From contig NZ_VJVZ01000008.1 of the NCBI RefSeq assembly GCF_007097145.1, positions 1-64,000 on the forward strand: a stretch of 64,000 nucleotides of DNA, given 5' to 3'. Below, piece after piece: positions 53,798-61,947 of this stretch. The position numbers and the translations under genes were made by a program. The notes beneath the pieces are model-generated. The model made no database searches, was not told the origin of the DNA, and worked only from the letters and a program-made list of their open reading frames with translations. This stretch comes from Flavobacterium zepuense (GTDB lineage: Bacteria > Bacteroidota > Bacteroidia > Flavobacteriales > Flavobacteriaceae). The stretch's first letter is position 1, and every line of letters begins with the position of its first letter.

Positions 53798-54283
53798 TTA
53801 CAATTTTTCTAAGTGTTTTGTAATTTGAACAAAATCAGAGTCATTAATAAGGCGATTGTATGTAGAATCAATATCTTCAACCAGTTCAGCAAAATCATCG
53901 ATAGCTTCTCTAAAATTGGATATTTCAATAGGTAGAAGACCGTTATTACTTAGTACATTAATAGATTGTATAAAATTATTGTTTTCTTTAACCGAAGTGT
54001 GACACAATTTAATTAATTCACGCAAAGAAACTAATTCAGAATCACTATAAGCGTGCCATGTAAGGTTTTCAATTTGAATATAAATGTTTTCAATAGCATC
54101 TGTCCTTTCTTTCAAATCCTTTCTAATATCATTAATGATATCTAAAAATTTGTCAACCTGTTGGTTGTCGGTTTTTGGTTTGTGATTGAAAGAAACAACA
54201 TCGCTTGATATCTTATGGAAAATATCTCCATGGCTATGATTTTGGTTGTGAGGGGGGCATGTGTTTTGCATAGTATACTTCAA
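53798..54283 (-). CDS. putative antitoxin-like partner protein
   Basis: A 161-aa acidic, mostly helical protein with a His-rich N-terminus (PPHNQNHSHGD). Residues ~40-160 form a likely coiled coil (KFLDIINDIRKDLKERTDAIENIYIQIENL; FREAIDDFAELVEDIDSTYNRLI). No DNA-binding motif or known antitoxin family is recognised. It is immediately upstream of, and nearly fused to, the RelE-like gene, so it is the natural candidate antitoxin; it could equally be an unrelated partner. An internal Met (MQNTCPP, codon 5) is an alternative start. Confidence 0.5.
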   Translation of the reverse strand: MKYTMQNTCPPHNQNHSHGDIFHKISSDVVSFNHKPKTDNQQVDKFLDIINDIRKDLKERTDAIENIYIQIENLTWHAYSDSELVSLRELIKLCHTSVKENNNFIQSINVLSNNGLLPIEISNFREAIDDFAELVEDIDSTYNRLINDSDFVQITKHLEKL

Positions 54284-54747
54284 ATATTTAAAACAATTAT
54301 TAAGCCTTAAACTTGAACAATAATGATTTATAACTGTGTAATATTACGTAAAAAACGTGAATTCAAAATAATTCGTATAATAAATTTACAATATCTATAC
54401 CATAAATATGGCTAACGAAAGGTTAAACCATTATAAACGGTTAATTTTATCGCTAAAATACATTATTGCTTTTCCAAATAAAACACTTGGTCAGAATATG
54501 ATTCTGAGCGATTATGTGGATTTTAATTTATTGGTTCCTAAAAAACATTCTACATATTCGTGTATGCTATTAATCAAAATATACGCTTTTAACAACTAAC
54601 TGTACTTTTTAGTATATGTATTTTAAATAAATAATATACTCATTTCTTTATTTATGGTCATATCAGTTACTTTAAACTTCTATATTAGTTATCCTAGCGA
54701 TGACGGTGCGGAGTTCGATTGATTCAGGATTATTTATTTGCTTTGAA
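54284..54747. other. AT-rich intergenic region
   Basis: Very AT-rich, with no recognised element. A short plus-strand frame (54408-54599) is listed separately with low confidence. The remainder separates the toxin-antitoxin-like pair from the DUF3095 gene. Confidence 0.4.
54408..54599 (+). CDS. possible small ORF of unknown function
   Basis: 63 codons starting ATGGCTAACGAA and divergent from the putative antitoxin. No family, signal peptide or promoter box is evident; the region is AT-rich, where random frames are usually short, so it could be real or a relic. Confidence 0.2.
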   Translation: MANERLNHYKRLILSLKYIIAFPNKTLGQNMILSDYVDFNLLVPKKHSTYSCMLLIKIYAFNN

Positions 54748-55902
54748 TCACTTCGCCAACTTGGCCTTTAGCACTTTTGCGGCCTGGGTGTAGCCGCCTT
54801 CGGCGCCGTCTACAAAATGGATGTGGTCGTCTTCGAGGTTGCGCACGTAGCACGACATGATGGATGCGCCGCTTATGTGCAGGCCGTACAGTATTTCGCC
54901 GGCGGTTTCCATTTCGTCCAGCAGTTGCTGCAAGGCTGCCCGCTGCTTTGCCGACCCTGATATTACGGTGTTTATCTTCCCGTCTATTACCAGCGTATCG
55001 CTCATTTCTACGAGGCTTTCCAAGTAGGTTTTGCCTTTTTTGGTGCTAAAGTAAATGTAGCCGTAAAATGAGGTGAGCCAGTTGCGCAGCAGCTGCATCC
55101 ACTTTACCTGGCCTATTTTGGCACGCATCTCGGTACCCAGGCGGTTAAAGGTAGTTTTCAGCTTTAGCTTGGCTACCGATATGGGCTGGCGCTTTTCGGG
55201 CGAACCGTACAGCTCGTCCATCTTTTCGAGCACTTTTTTAAAGGCAACCGACTGCTGAATGCCTTTTTGCGCCACTACCAGCAGGGTTACAATTTCTTCC
55301 TTATTTTCGGGCGGGGCTATCATATCCCACCGGCATTGCATACCGCTAAGGTCCAGCTTATCTTCCTTAGGCGGGGTGGCAGAGAACAAGTAATCGTCGC
55401 CTTTAATTATCTTTTCGGCATAGTTGAGTCCGTTGCCCAGCACCACCGGGATGGAGAATGCCGGCGAACGTTTAAACTTGGCAATGTGAATTTCGTGCCC
55501 CTCGTTATAAATTTGCTTAACAGGCACGGTGCCGGTGCGCAGTTGCAGGTTAAAGTTGGTTTGTGTGTTAATGCGGTACAGGCTAAGGGCATCCATAACC
55601 TTATCGATAAGCGTAGCCGGAACGATAAATGTAGCGCCGTCGCCCCCAAAAAAGAAGGGAACGGTAACCTGCATACCAAAGGCAATGTTTAAAACGGTAA
55701 CAATGCTGCCGGTGGCAATAAGGTTAACGTCCTGGTGGCGACCGCCCATTACCTGCTGGGTAGAGCCGATAATATCGGTAATTACAACGTGCCAGTCGGG
55801 CGGCACATTGGCAAATAAATTAATCCGGCCCAACATTTCGCCCAGCGGTACTTTGCTCAGCGGCAGGTTGGTATAAAATTGTTCGCTATTTTGGTCGTCC
55901 AT
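54748..55902 (-). CDS. DUF3095 protein with class III nucleotide-cyclase-like motifs
   Basis: A 384-aa cytoplasmic protein of the DUF3095 family. Residues ~37-165 look like a class III adenylate/guanylate cyclase fold: VVITDIIGSTQQV (Asp43) and FFFGGDGATF (Asp88) match the two metal-binding Asp motifs, and LQLRTGTVPV matches the following strand. The C-terminal half (about 190-384) is unique to the family (LKLKTTFNRLGTEMRAKIGQVKWMQ). I could not identify the Asn/Arg transition-state pair of true cyclases with confidence. It is monocistronic; a TACATTTA box lies 29 nt upstream, and an AATATACC palindrome (56126-56145) lies further up. Confidence 0.8.
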   Translation of the reverse strand: MDDQNSEQFYTNLPLSKVPLGEMLGRINLFANVPPDWHVVITDIIGSTQQVMGGRHQDVNLIATGSIVTVLNIAFGMQVTVPFFFGGDGATFIVPATLIDKVMDALSLYRINTQTNFNLQLRTGTVPVKQIYNEGHEIHIAKFKRSPAFSIPVVLGNGLNYAEKIIKGDDYLFSATPPKEDKLDLSGMQCRWDMIAPPENKEEIVTLLVVAQKGIQQSVAFKKVLEKMDELYGSPEKRQPISVAKLKLKTTFNRLGTEMRAKIGQVKWMQLLRNWLTSFYGYIYFSTKKGKTYLESLVEMSDTLVIDGKINTVISGSAKQRAALQQLLDEMETAGEILYGLHISGASIMSCYVRNLEDDHIHFVDGAEGGYTQAAKVLKAKLAK

Positions 55903-56125
55903 CGTTATGCTGCGTTACGTTTGCCGTTGTATAAATGTAGTGAATTAATAGCCTTTGCATTGTGTATTAAAATTACAAACTTCAAATCTTAAAATCAAAA
56001 CCTGCCATCATAAAGTATCCCTAAACCTTATCCCGAAAAATTATCCCTAAATCCCTCTGCAAAATTACAACAGGTTTGGTAGCATGGTACTGAAGCGGAT
56101 CTTGCAGTAAATTACATTTAACACT

Positions 56126-56145
56126 AATATACCAATCGGTATATT
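56126..56145. promoter_or_regulatory. operator-like palindrome AATATACC-N4-GGTATATT, copy 3
   Basis: Identical arms to copy 1 at 1551-1570, spacer AATC. It lies about 220 nt upstream of the DUF3095 start and is the only copy on the 5' side of a gene. Confidence 0.45.
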
Positions 56146-56293
56146 TTAAATGGATGATAATTAGGTGTTTAATTATTTTTTTAGATTTTGAATTTAAAAC
56201 GGCTTCGCCAACGGCATTTTTAGAGTGTGATTTGATAACGAATGTCAGAGTCCAAAAGAGAAAAATTAAGCACTTTTTGATGGTTTAAAAACA

Positions 56294-56325
56294 AAATCCG
56301 CCCCTCGGCAAAAAAGGGCGGATTT
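56294..56325 (-). terminator. terminator of GAPDH
   Basis: A 10-bp stem AAATCCGCCC / GGGCGGATTT; on the minus strand it runs into a T-rich tail, 43 nt after the stop at 56368. Confidence 0.7.
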
Positions 56326-56367
56326 AACAATTATGAAGAAAAAAAATGGTTGGTTTAGGTCGGTCTC

Positions 56368-57816
56368 TTAGTAGTAAGTATAACGCCTTACTTTTGCAAT
56401 GTATTTAGCCAGCCTGATAACCTGGTGGCTATAGCCGTATTCGTTGTCATACCATACGTAAAGTATTACATTTTTACCGTCGGCACTTACAATGGTGGCC
56501 TTACTATCGTATATAGCCGGCGCCGAAGTGCCTACTATGTCGCTGGAAACCAGTTCGTTATTTACCGAGTATTTAATTTGCTCTACTAATTCGCCTTCAA
56601 GGGCGTAGTGTTTCATGATCTCGTTCACCTCGGTTATGGTTGTAGGGCGTTCTACCTCTACATTAACCACTACAAGTGACCCGTTTGGTACCGGTACGCG
56701 TATAGCATTGCTTGTTAACTTACCTGATAACGAGGGTATTGCCTTTGCTACAGCACTACCTGCACCGGTCTCGGTAATCACCATGTTAAGGGCTGCTGCC
56801 CTGCCACGGCGGTACTTCTTGTGCATGTTGTCCACAAGGTTCTGGTCGTTGGTATAGGCGTGTATGGTTTCAAGGTGGCCTTTAACAACGCCTAAAGTAT
56901 CTTCAAGTACCTTAAGCACAGGGGTTATGGCATTAGTAGTACACGATGCCGCCGAGTAAATATCGGTAGTATCAGGATTGTGGTCGTTGTGGTTTACACC
57001 ATATACAATGTTGGGTATGCCTTTGCCCGGAGCCGTAAGTAGCACTTTATCAACGCCTTCGGCAGCCATGTGGCGCTCTAAGGCTTCGTGGGTGGTAAAA
57101 GCACCGGTATTGTCTATAACAAGGGCATTGTTGATGCCGTATTTTGTGTAGTTGATCTTATCAGGGTTGGCTGCGCTGATAATATGTACCGTTGCACCGT
57201 TGATAATCAGTGTGTTGTTCTTTGTGTCGGCCACTACAGATCCCTGAAAATCGCCATGTATAGAGTCGTGCCTTAGCAGTGATGCCCTCTTTTCCAGCAG
57301 GGTAGCATCATTCTTATCGCGAACTACTATGGCCCTTAGCCTTAGTTGCGCACCCTTGCCAATTTTGCTCATCATTTCGCGGGCAAGGAGCCTGCCAATC
57401 CGACCAAAGCCGTACAGTACCACGTCTTTAGGCTGTATGTTGCGGCTTACCTTTGCATCACGCAGCTTGTGGTTAACAAAGGCAGTGGCATCGTTATAAT
57501 GGTTATTATCAAGCTGATACTCGTAGGTTAACTTACCAATGTCGATACGTGAAGGCTGTAAATTGGCCACTTTAATGGCACGGGCAATCTCTACGGTATC
57601 AAAAACATTGATGGGTTTCTTAATGAACTCCCCGGCATATTCATGCAGGTTGATTATTTCGCCTACACTCTTGTCTATTAGCTGGTTGCGGAAAAGCACA
57701 AGCTCAATAGACTTGTCGTACCACAGTTCACTCACAATATTTATAAATTCTACTCCTGCTTTACGCCTGTCGGCCTGGTAAGAAAGTTCTTTTTCGTATA
57801 AAACGGTATTGTTCAT
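56368..57816 (-). CDS. glyceraldehyde-3-phosphate dehydrogenase, long N-terminally extended form
   Basis: Oxidises glyceraldehyde 3-phosphate to 1,3-bisphosphoglycerate, or runs the reverse, gluconeogenic reaction. The 482-aa protein carries an extra ~130-residue N-terminal region before the Rossmann fold (VVLYGFGRIGRLLAREM, 133-149). The catalytic Cys292 is in SAASCTTNAITP, and the C-terminus has WYDNEYGYSHQVIRL. Length and extension place it in the long GAPDH group common in Bacteroidetes. I use the Met at 57816 (MNNTVLYEKEL), because the in-frame ATG at 57870 lies upstream of a perfect -7 box at 57853-57860. It is monocistronic. Confidence 0.93.
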   Translation of the reverse strand: MNNTVLYEKELSYQADRRKAGVEFINIVSELWYDKSIELVLFRNQLIDKSVGEIINLHEYAGEFIKKPINVFDTVEIARAIKVANLQPSRIDIGKLTYEYQLDNNHYNDATAFVNHKLRDAKVSRNIQPKDVVLYGFGRIGRLLAREMMSKIGKGAQLRLRAIVVRDKNDATLLEKRASLLRHDSIHGDFQGSVVADTKNNTLIINGATVHIISAANPDKINYTKYGINNALVIDNTGAFTTHEALERHMAAEGVDKVLLTAPGKGIPNIVYGVNHNDHNPDTTDIYSAASCTTNAITPVLKVLEDTLGVVKGHLETIHAYTNDQNLVDNMHKKYRRGRAAALNMVITETGAGSAVAKAIPSLSGKLTSNAIRVPVPNGSLVVVNVEVERPTTITEVNEIMKHYALEGELVEQIKYSVNNELVSSDIVGTSAPAIYDSKATIVSADGKNVILYVWYDNEYGYSHQVIRLAKYIAKVRRYTYY

Positions 57817-57852
57817 CGGGAGCAAAAATGTTTGAATTGTTGTATTGTGAGG

Positions 57853-57860
57853 CAAATGTA
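57853..57860 (-). promoter_or_regulatory. TAnnTTTG box for GAPDH
   Basis: TACATTTG on the minus strand is an exact match, 36 nt before the ATG at 57816. It decides the start codon. Confidence 0.6.
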
Positions 57861-58039
57861 TAAATATCAATCGTTTTCGTAAAATAAATTCGCAATTATT
57901 TTTACTATTTTTTAAATATTAGTCAGTCTTGTTAAAATCTTATTAATGCTGCGGTAAAATGGCGTTAAACAATATTTTATTAACAGTAGCCTGATTATTT
58001 AAGTGGTAACTTTATTAGAAACAATAAATTACTGCCGTC

Positions 58040-58854
58040 ATGAAAACAAATCTACATTCTATATGCTTTGCCATTATGTTGATTTTGAGTGTTTTACTCC
58101 CGGTAAACGTATCGGCACAGATAGATTACCAACAGGACTTCTCTCAGGTAGACCACAAATGGACTGACCTTGACTTTAAAGTTACCGATGTTGCAACCTG
58201 CCAAACACCGTTTGCCCTTCGCGCCAATGTAAATGCGGCGCAACGTAATGTGGTAGAGACGGTTTCGCCTGCAATAGGAGTTAGCGATGGCGAAGAGGTT
58301 GTACTGATTTACCGTTACAAGCTCCTTAAATATGATAATGTACTGCCGTATCAGCCTGAAAATATAGCCGATTGGGGCAGCCTTACCCTTGATTATGGCC
58401 CTACACGTAACGGCCCGTGGACACAGATTGATGCTATAACACCTCAAAACCATGTAGTGCCGACTGTGCTTTAAGGCAGGTTACCTTTACTCCAGCCGAT
58501 AGTAGCAAAGTATATTTGCGCTTTAGGGCAGGCGGCGGCATTAACCCAAAGAGCAACTACTACGTGTATATAGATGATGTTAGCGCCTTACAGGATGGTA
58601 TTACCATAAGCCCTATAACTGCTCAGGGTGGGATACAGGTATATCCTAACCCGGTACAAGACTATCTTAATGTTCGCTTTGACGGAACCATAAGCAGCAT
58701 CCTTATCTTTGATAATCAGGGTCGTGAGGTGGTAGTTGAAGATCTTAACGAAAATCTTTCTCGTTTAGATCTTACGGGCCTTGCCCATGGCGATTATGTT
58801 TTAAAGGTTACGGCTAACGATGAAATTAGGGAAATCAATGTCACTAAGAAATAA
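58040..58854 (+). pseudogene. secreted T9SS protein interrupted by a frameshift
   Basis: The frame from 58040 (signal peptide, then IDYQQDFSQVDHKWTDLDFKVTD) stops at 58474. The -1 frame, from about 58453, continues SADCALRQVTFTPADSSKVYLRFRAGG and ends at 58854 with a T9SS sorting domain (QVYPNPVQDYLNVRF ... EINVTKK). Joined, the ~270 residues align along their length with the N-terminal domain of the next gene (58982), where ANHIVSGDCATRTVAFTPP spans the break. A loss of 1 or 4 bases near 58453-58458 explains it. No convincing slippery heptamer is present. Sequencing error remains possible. Confidence 0.75.
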
Positions 58855-58981
58855 AGTCTTGCTTGACTTAGTTTTGTTAAAAATATCTTAAAAAACGCAT
58901 TAATATTTAAAAATTAAACTTTTAGAAAACATAATGTGTTAATTTTAATGTACTTATAATTCTTTTAACCTCACTACTGCT

Positions 58982-61255
58982 ATGAATTTAAAATTACGTT
59001 TGCTAACGGGCTTTATGTTTTTAAGCCTGTTTTTTACACAGCTTTCTTACTCACAACTTTCTTACTCTGAAGATTTTGAGGGTGACGAAGTATTCTGGAC
59101 GAACCCTGAAGACGCCTATTGGCTGGATGATTATGAATCGTGCGACGGTTACTCTATTGTTACAGAGTTATATACCTACTATGAAGAAGGTACCAGCGTT
59201 TCATCTACTTTAGGGATATCTAACGGGCAGCTGGCAACGCTGTCTTACGAATACAAGCTTATAGATTATTATGACGATACTCCATATCCTAATTCTCCCA
59301 ATTGGGGTAATTTCTCTGTTGAATACTCCACTTCGGCAACAGGCCCATGGACACTTATAGAAACTGTATCTCCTGCAAACCACATTGTTTCAGGTGATTG
59401 TGCCACACGCACTGTAGCATTTACCCCACCGGCAGGCAGCAATGTTTATTTAAGGCTTAGGTCGGCTGCAAATCCTGATGAAGATATTGATATAGATGCC
59501 CTGCTGTATTTTGATAATGTGTCGGTTACCCAGGCAGCTTCTTTGCCGTGCGAAGGTACACCGTCGGCATCAACAACTATAGCGGCTAACGGCACTATAT
59601 GCAATTCTCAGCAGGCACAGCTTTCATTATCACCTGCTTACTATTCAGGCGGCTTAACTTTTCAGTGGCAATCGTCTACTAACGGTACTGATTATACACC
59701 AATAACCGGAGCTACGAGCCCTACGTACAGTGCTGCACAAACTGCCAGCACATGGTATAGGGCCGTTATTACATGCACAGGTAGCGGACAAACAGCAACC
59801 AGTACACCTGTACAGGTAATCAACAGCGGGTTAGAATGCTACTGCGATGTGCCGTTTGAGGAAGATATAGAGCCTATTACGCTTGTAAATTTTGCAGGTA
59901 TTGATAATGTTTCTTCGGCAGCTATTAATGGTTCTCCGGGTGTAGAGAATTTCACAGGATTAACGCCGGGACAGGTTACGGCGGGCCAAACGTATGAGAT
60001 TACACTTGAAGGTAATACAAACGACCCTGATGGCGATGGTTATGAAACGTACTTTACCGTATTTATAGACTGGAACCACGATGGAGATTTTGAAGATGAT
60101 GATGAACAGAATGAAATAGGCTACCTTGTTGATTCTAACGGAACTGATGGTGTACAGCTTACCGGCGATATAGAAGTACCAGAAGATGCGCTTCCGGGTT
60201 TAACCTATATGAGGGTGTTTAAATTGTTTTATGAGTTTACCAGCGACCCTTGTTCCAGCGAAGATGGCGCCGGTTACGGTCAGGTAGAAGATTATCTCAT
60301 TAATGTAACTACTGATTGTAATCTTGAAGCTCCTGAAATTGAAGAAGATATTACATTATGTAATGCTGCCACAGGTGCAGATCTTCCTAATTTTGATGGA
60401 GATATTGTATGGTATTACAGTGCCACAGGCGATGACGTAGTGGTTGAAAGTGATGCATTAGTAGCAGGTACTTATTATGCTGCGGCTATTGAAGGCACAT
60501 GCGAAAGTGAAGAGCGTACTCCTGTAGAGGTTATTATTGATGTGGTAAACCTGGATGAAGTAGAAGACGTGTTTTCTTGTACTACATACGTATTGCCCGC
60601 CCTTACTAACGGAGCCTATTATGGTGGTACTGAAGGTACTGGCACCGAGTATGAGGCCGGTGATGAAATAACAGAGACGACAACGTTATACGTTTATGCC
60701 GAATCTGAAATTGTAGAGGGCTGTTTTGCTGAGGCAGTATTTACAGTTAATATTGATGCACTGCCCGAAATTGAAGGGGCTGAAGAGCAAACCATTACCA
60801 CTCCGGGCGCAACAATAACTGATATTGTAATACTAACTGTTAATGGTGCTTCGGTTACATGGTATCCTACCCAGGAGGATGCAGAAGCGGGTACTAACGC
60901 AATACCTACTACTACAGAGCTTGTAAACGGTGCTACATACTATGCGGTTCAAAACAATGGCGAATGCAGCAGTGAGGTTTTTGAAGTAACAATTACCACT
61001 ACTTTAGGTACAGATGATTTTACTAATAAAGGCTTTACATACTATCCTAACCCGGTAAACAGTGTGCTGACTATTAATTATAGTAGTGCAATTACGAATG
61101 TTACGGTGTATAACCTTATGAGACAACAGGTTTTAAGCAGGGATAACACACAGCTTCAGGCGGTGACAGATATGTCGGCGCTTAGTACAGGCACCTACCT
61201 TGTTAAGGTAACGGCAGGTACGCAGACTGCTACCCTTAAAATTGTAAAACAGTAA
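58982..61255 (+). CDS. secreted GEVED-domain protein with T9SS sorting domain
   Basis: A 757-aa exported protein. Signal peptide (1-24), a jelly-roll-like N-terminal domain (about 25-180) shared with the frameshifted upstream gene, an Ig-like segment (about 195-275, QWQSSTNGTDYTPITGATSPTYSAA), a GEVED domain (about 280-440; NFTGLTPGQVTAGQTYEITLEGN, FIDWNHDGDFEDDDE, GYGQVEDYLINV), two further Ig-like repeats rich in Glu/Asp, and a T9SS type A sorting domain (TYYPNPVNSVLTINY ... LKIVKQ). The DxDxDG-like loop in the GEVED domain suggests calcium binding. The role is surface adhesion or cargo display, unproven. It is followed by a strong terminator. Confidence 0.88.
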   Translation: MNLKLRLLTGFMFLSLFFTQLSYSQLSYSEDFEGDEVFWTNPEDAYWLDDYESCDGYSIVTELYTYYEEGTSVSSTLGISNGQLATLSYEYKLIDYYDDTPYPNSPNWGNFSVEYSTSATGPWTLIETVSPANHIVSGDCATRTVAFTPPAGSNVYLRLRSAANPDEDIDIDALLYFDNVSVTQAASLPCEGTPSASTTIAANGTICNSQQAQLSLSPAYYSGGLTFQWQSSTNGTDYTPITGATSPTYSAAQTASTWYRAVITCTGSGQTATSTPVQVINSGLECYCDVPFEEDIEPITLVNFAGIDNVSSAAINGSPGVENFTGLTPGQVTAGQTYEITLEGNTNDPDGDGYETYFTVFIDWNHDGDFEDDDEQNEIGYLVDSNGTDGVQLTGDIEVPEDALPGLTYMRVFKLFYEFTSDPCSSEDGAGYGQVEDYLINVTTDCNLEAPEIEEDITLCNAATGADLPNFDGDIVWYYSATGDDVVVESDALVAGTYYAAAIEGTCESEERTPVEVIIDVVNLDEVEDVFSCTTYVLPALTNGAYYGGTEGTGTEYEAGDEITETTTLYVYAESEIVEGCFAEAVFTVNIDALPEIEGAEEQTITTPGATITDIVILTVNGASVTWYPTQEDAEAGTNAIPTTTELVNGATYYAVQNNGECSSEVFEVTITTTLGTDDFTNKGFTYYPNPVNSVLTINYSSAITNVTVYNLMRQQVLSRDNTQLQAVTDMSALSTGTYLVKVTAGTQTATLKIVKQ

Positions 61256-61276
61256 TTTATAACTGCAACACATTGC

Positions 61277-61308
61277 AAACGGACGGCCATTTTAGCCGTC
61301 CGTTTTTG
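61277..61308. terminator. bidirectional terminator
   Basis: A perfect 11-bp stem AAACGGACGGC / GCCGTCCGTTT with a 7-nt loop, followed by T's; it serves the GEVED gene and the convergent NTF2-like gene. Confidence 0.8.
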
Positions 61309-61333
61309 TTTACCCTAAAAGCAGTATCATCAA

Positions 61334-61747
61334 TCAATTGGGTAATTTTGTTTCTACAGTTGCATTTTCAAGTATGTTGAGTTCCTGTATCTTTCCGTCT
61401 TTCAATATTAAGAAGTTAGCTGGGAATTTCTTTTCCTCATCGTTTATAACTGTAAAGTCAACCGTAAGGTGGGTACCGTCTTTGTCGGGCTTTTCGTTTT
61501 TAATAATGTAGCCGCTAAAGGTGGGTATCTGTTTTAGAACTTCTTTAAGCACCTGTTCTTCCATACCCGGAAATATGCGGGCAATGGTGTAATTCTCTGC
61601 AAGCACATCGGCGGCAGCTTCGGTATTGCGGGTTGTAAACATTTTTAGTACTGCATCCAGTTGTGGTGCAAATTTGCTTTTTTGCTGTGCATTGCCTGCA
61701 AAAGCCAGTAATAGCAGGATGATGGGTAACAACAATTTAGTTTTCAT
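61334..61747 (-). CDS. exported NTF2-like (SnoaL-type fold) small protein
   Basis: A 137-aa exported protein from Met at 61747, giving MKTKLLLPIILLLLAFAGNAQQ as signal peptide; an upstream ATG at 61828 would add 27 residues that spoil it. The mature part has a helix-rich start (FAPQLDAVLKMFTTRNTEAAADVLAENY) and curved beta strands (GTHLTVDFTVINDEEKKFPANFLIL, GKIQELNI), which suits the NTF2/SnoaL-like cone fold. No catalytic site is recognised. It is monocistronic, divergent from the two-component genes. Confidence 0.6.
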   Translation of the reverse strand: MKTKLLLPIILLLLAFAGNAQQKSKFAPQLDAVLKMFTTRNTEAAADVLAENYTIARIFPGMEEQVLKEVLKQIPTFSGYIIKNEKPDKDGTHLTVDFTVINDEEKKFPANFLILKDGKIQELNILENATVETKLPN

Positions 61748-61935
61748 AATAGTATCTTTTAAGTTATAAATAATGTTTTTTGTATAATACAAATGTATCC
61801 TGCAATAGCAGGCTGCTTGGTTACGCACTGCTATTTACTGTTAATCAGTGTTAAGCTGTAAATTGCAAAAATGCTAAAGCGTTACGTTGCAATGTTATTT
61901 AGTGTTAAGTGGCTTTTTAGCATATATTTATTATA

Positions 61936-61943
61936 TACATTTG
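61936..61943 (+). promoter_or_regulatory. TAnnTTTG box abutting the histidine kinase start
   Basis: TACATTTG is an exact match, only 4 nt before the ATG at 61948. Confidence 0.5.
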
Positions 61944-61947
61944 GAGC

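Larger units (their letters stand above)
55903..56367. other. intergenic region with operator-like palindrome and terminator
   Basis: No gene is seen. It contains the third AATATACC-N4-GGTATATT palindrome (56126-56145) and the GAPDH terminator (56294-56325), listed separately. Confidence 0.5.

Noticed and set aside
57817..57870. Upstream start for GAPDH
   Set aside because: It is located upstream of the -7 box, so would not be on the transcript.
58440..58480. Programmed -1 frameshift in the 58040 gene
   Set aside because: No X XXY YYZ slippery heptamer or downstream structure was convincing; a small deletion explains the data better.
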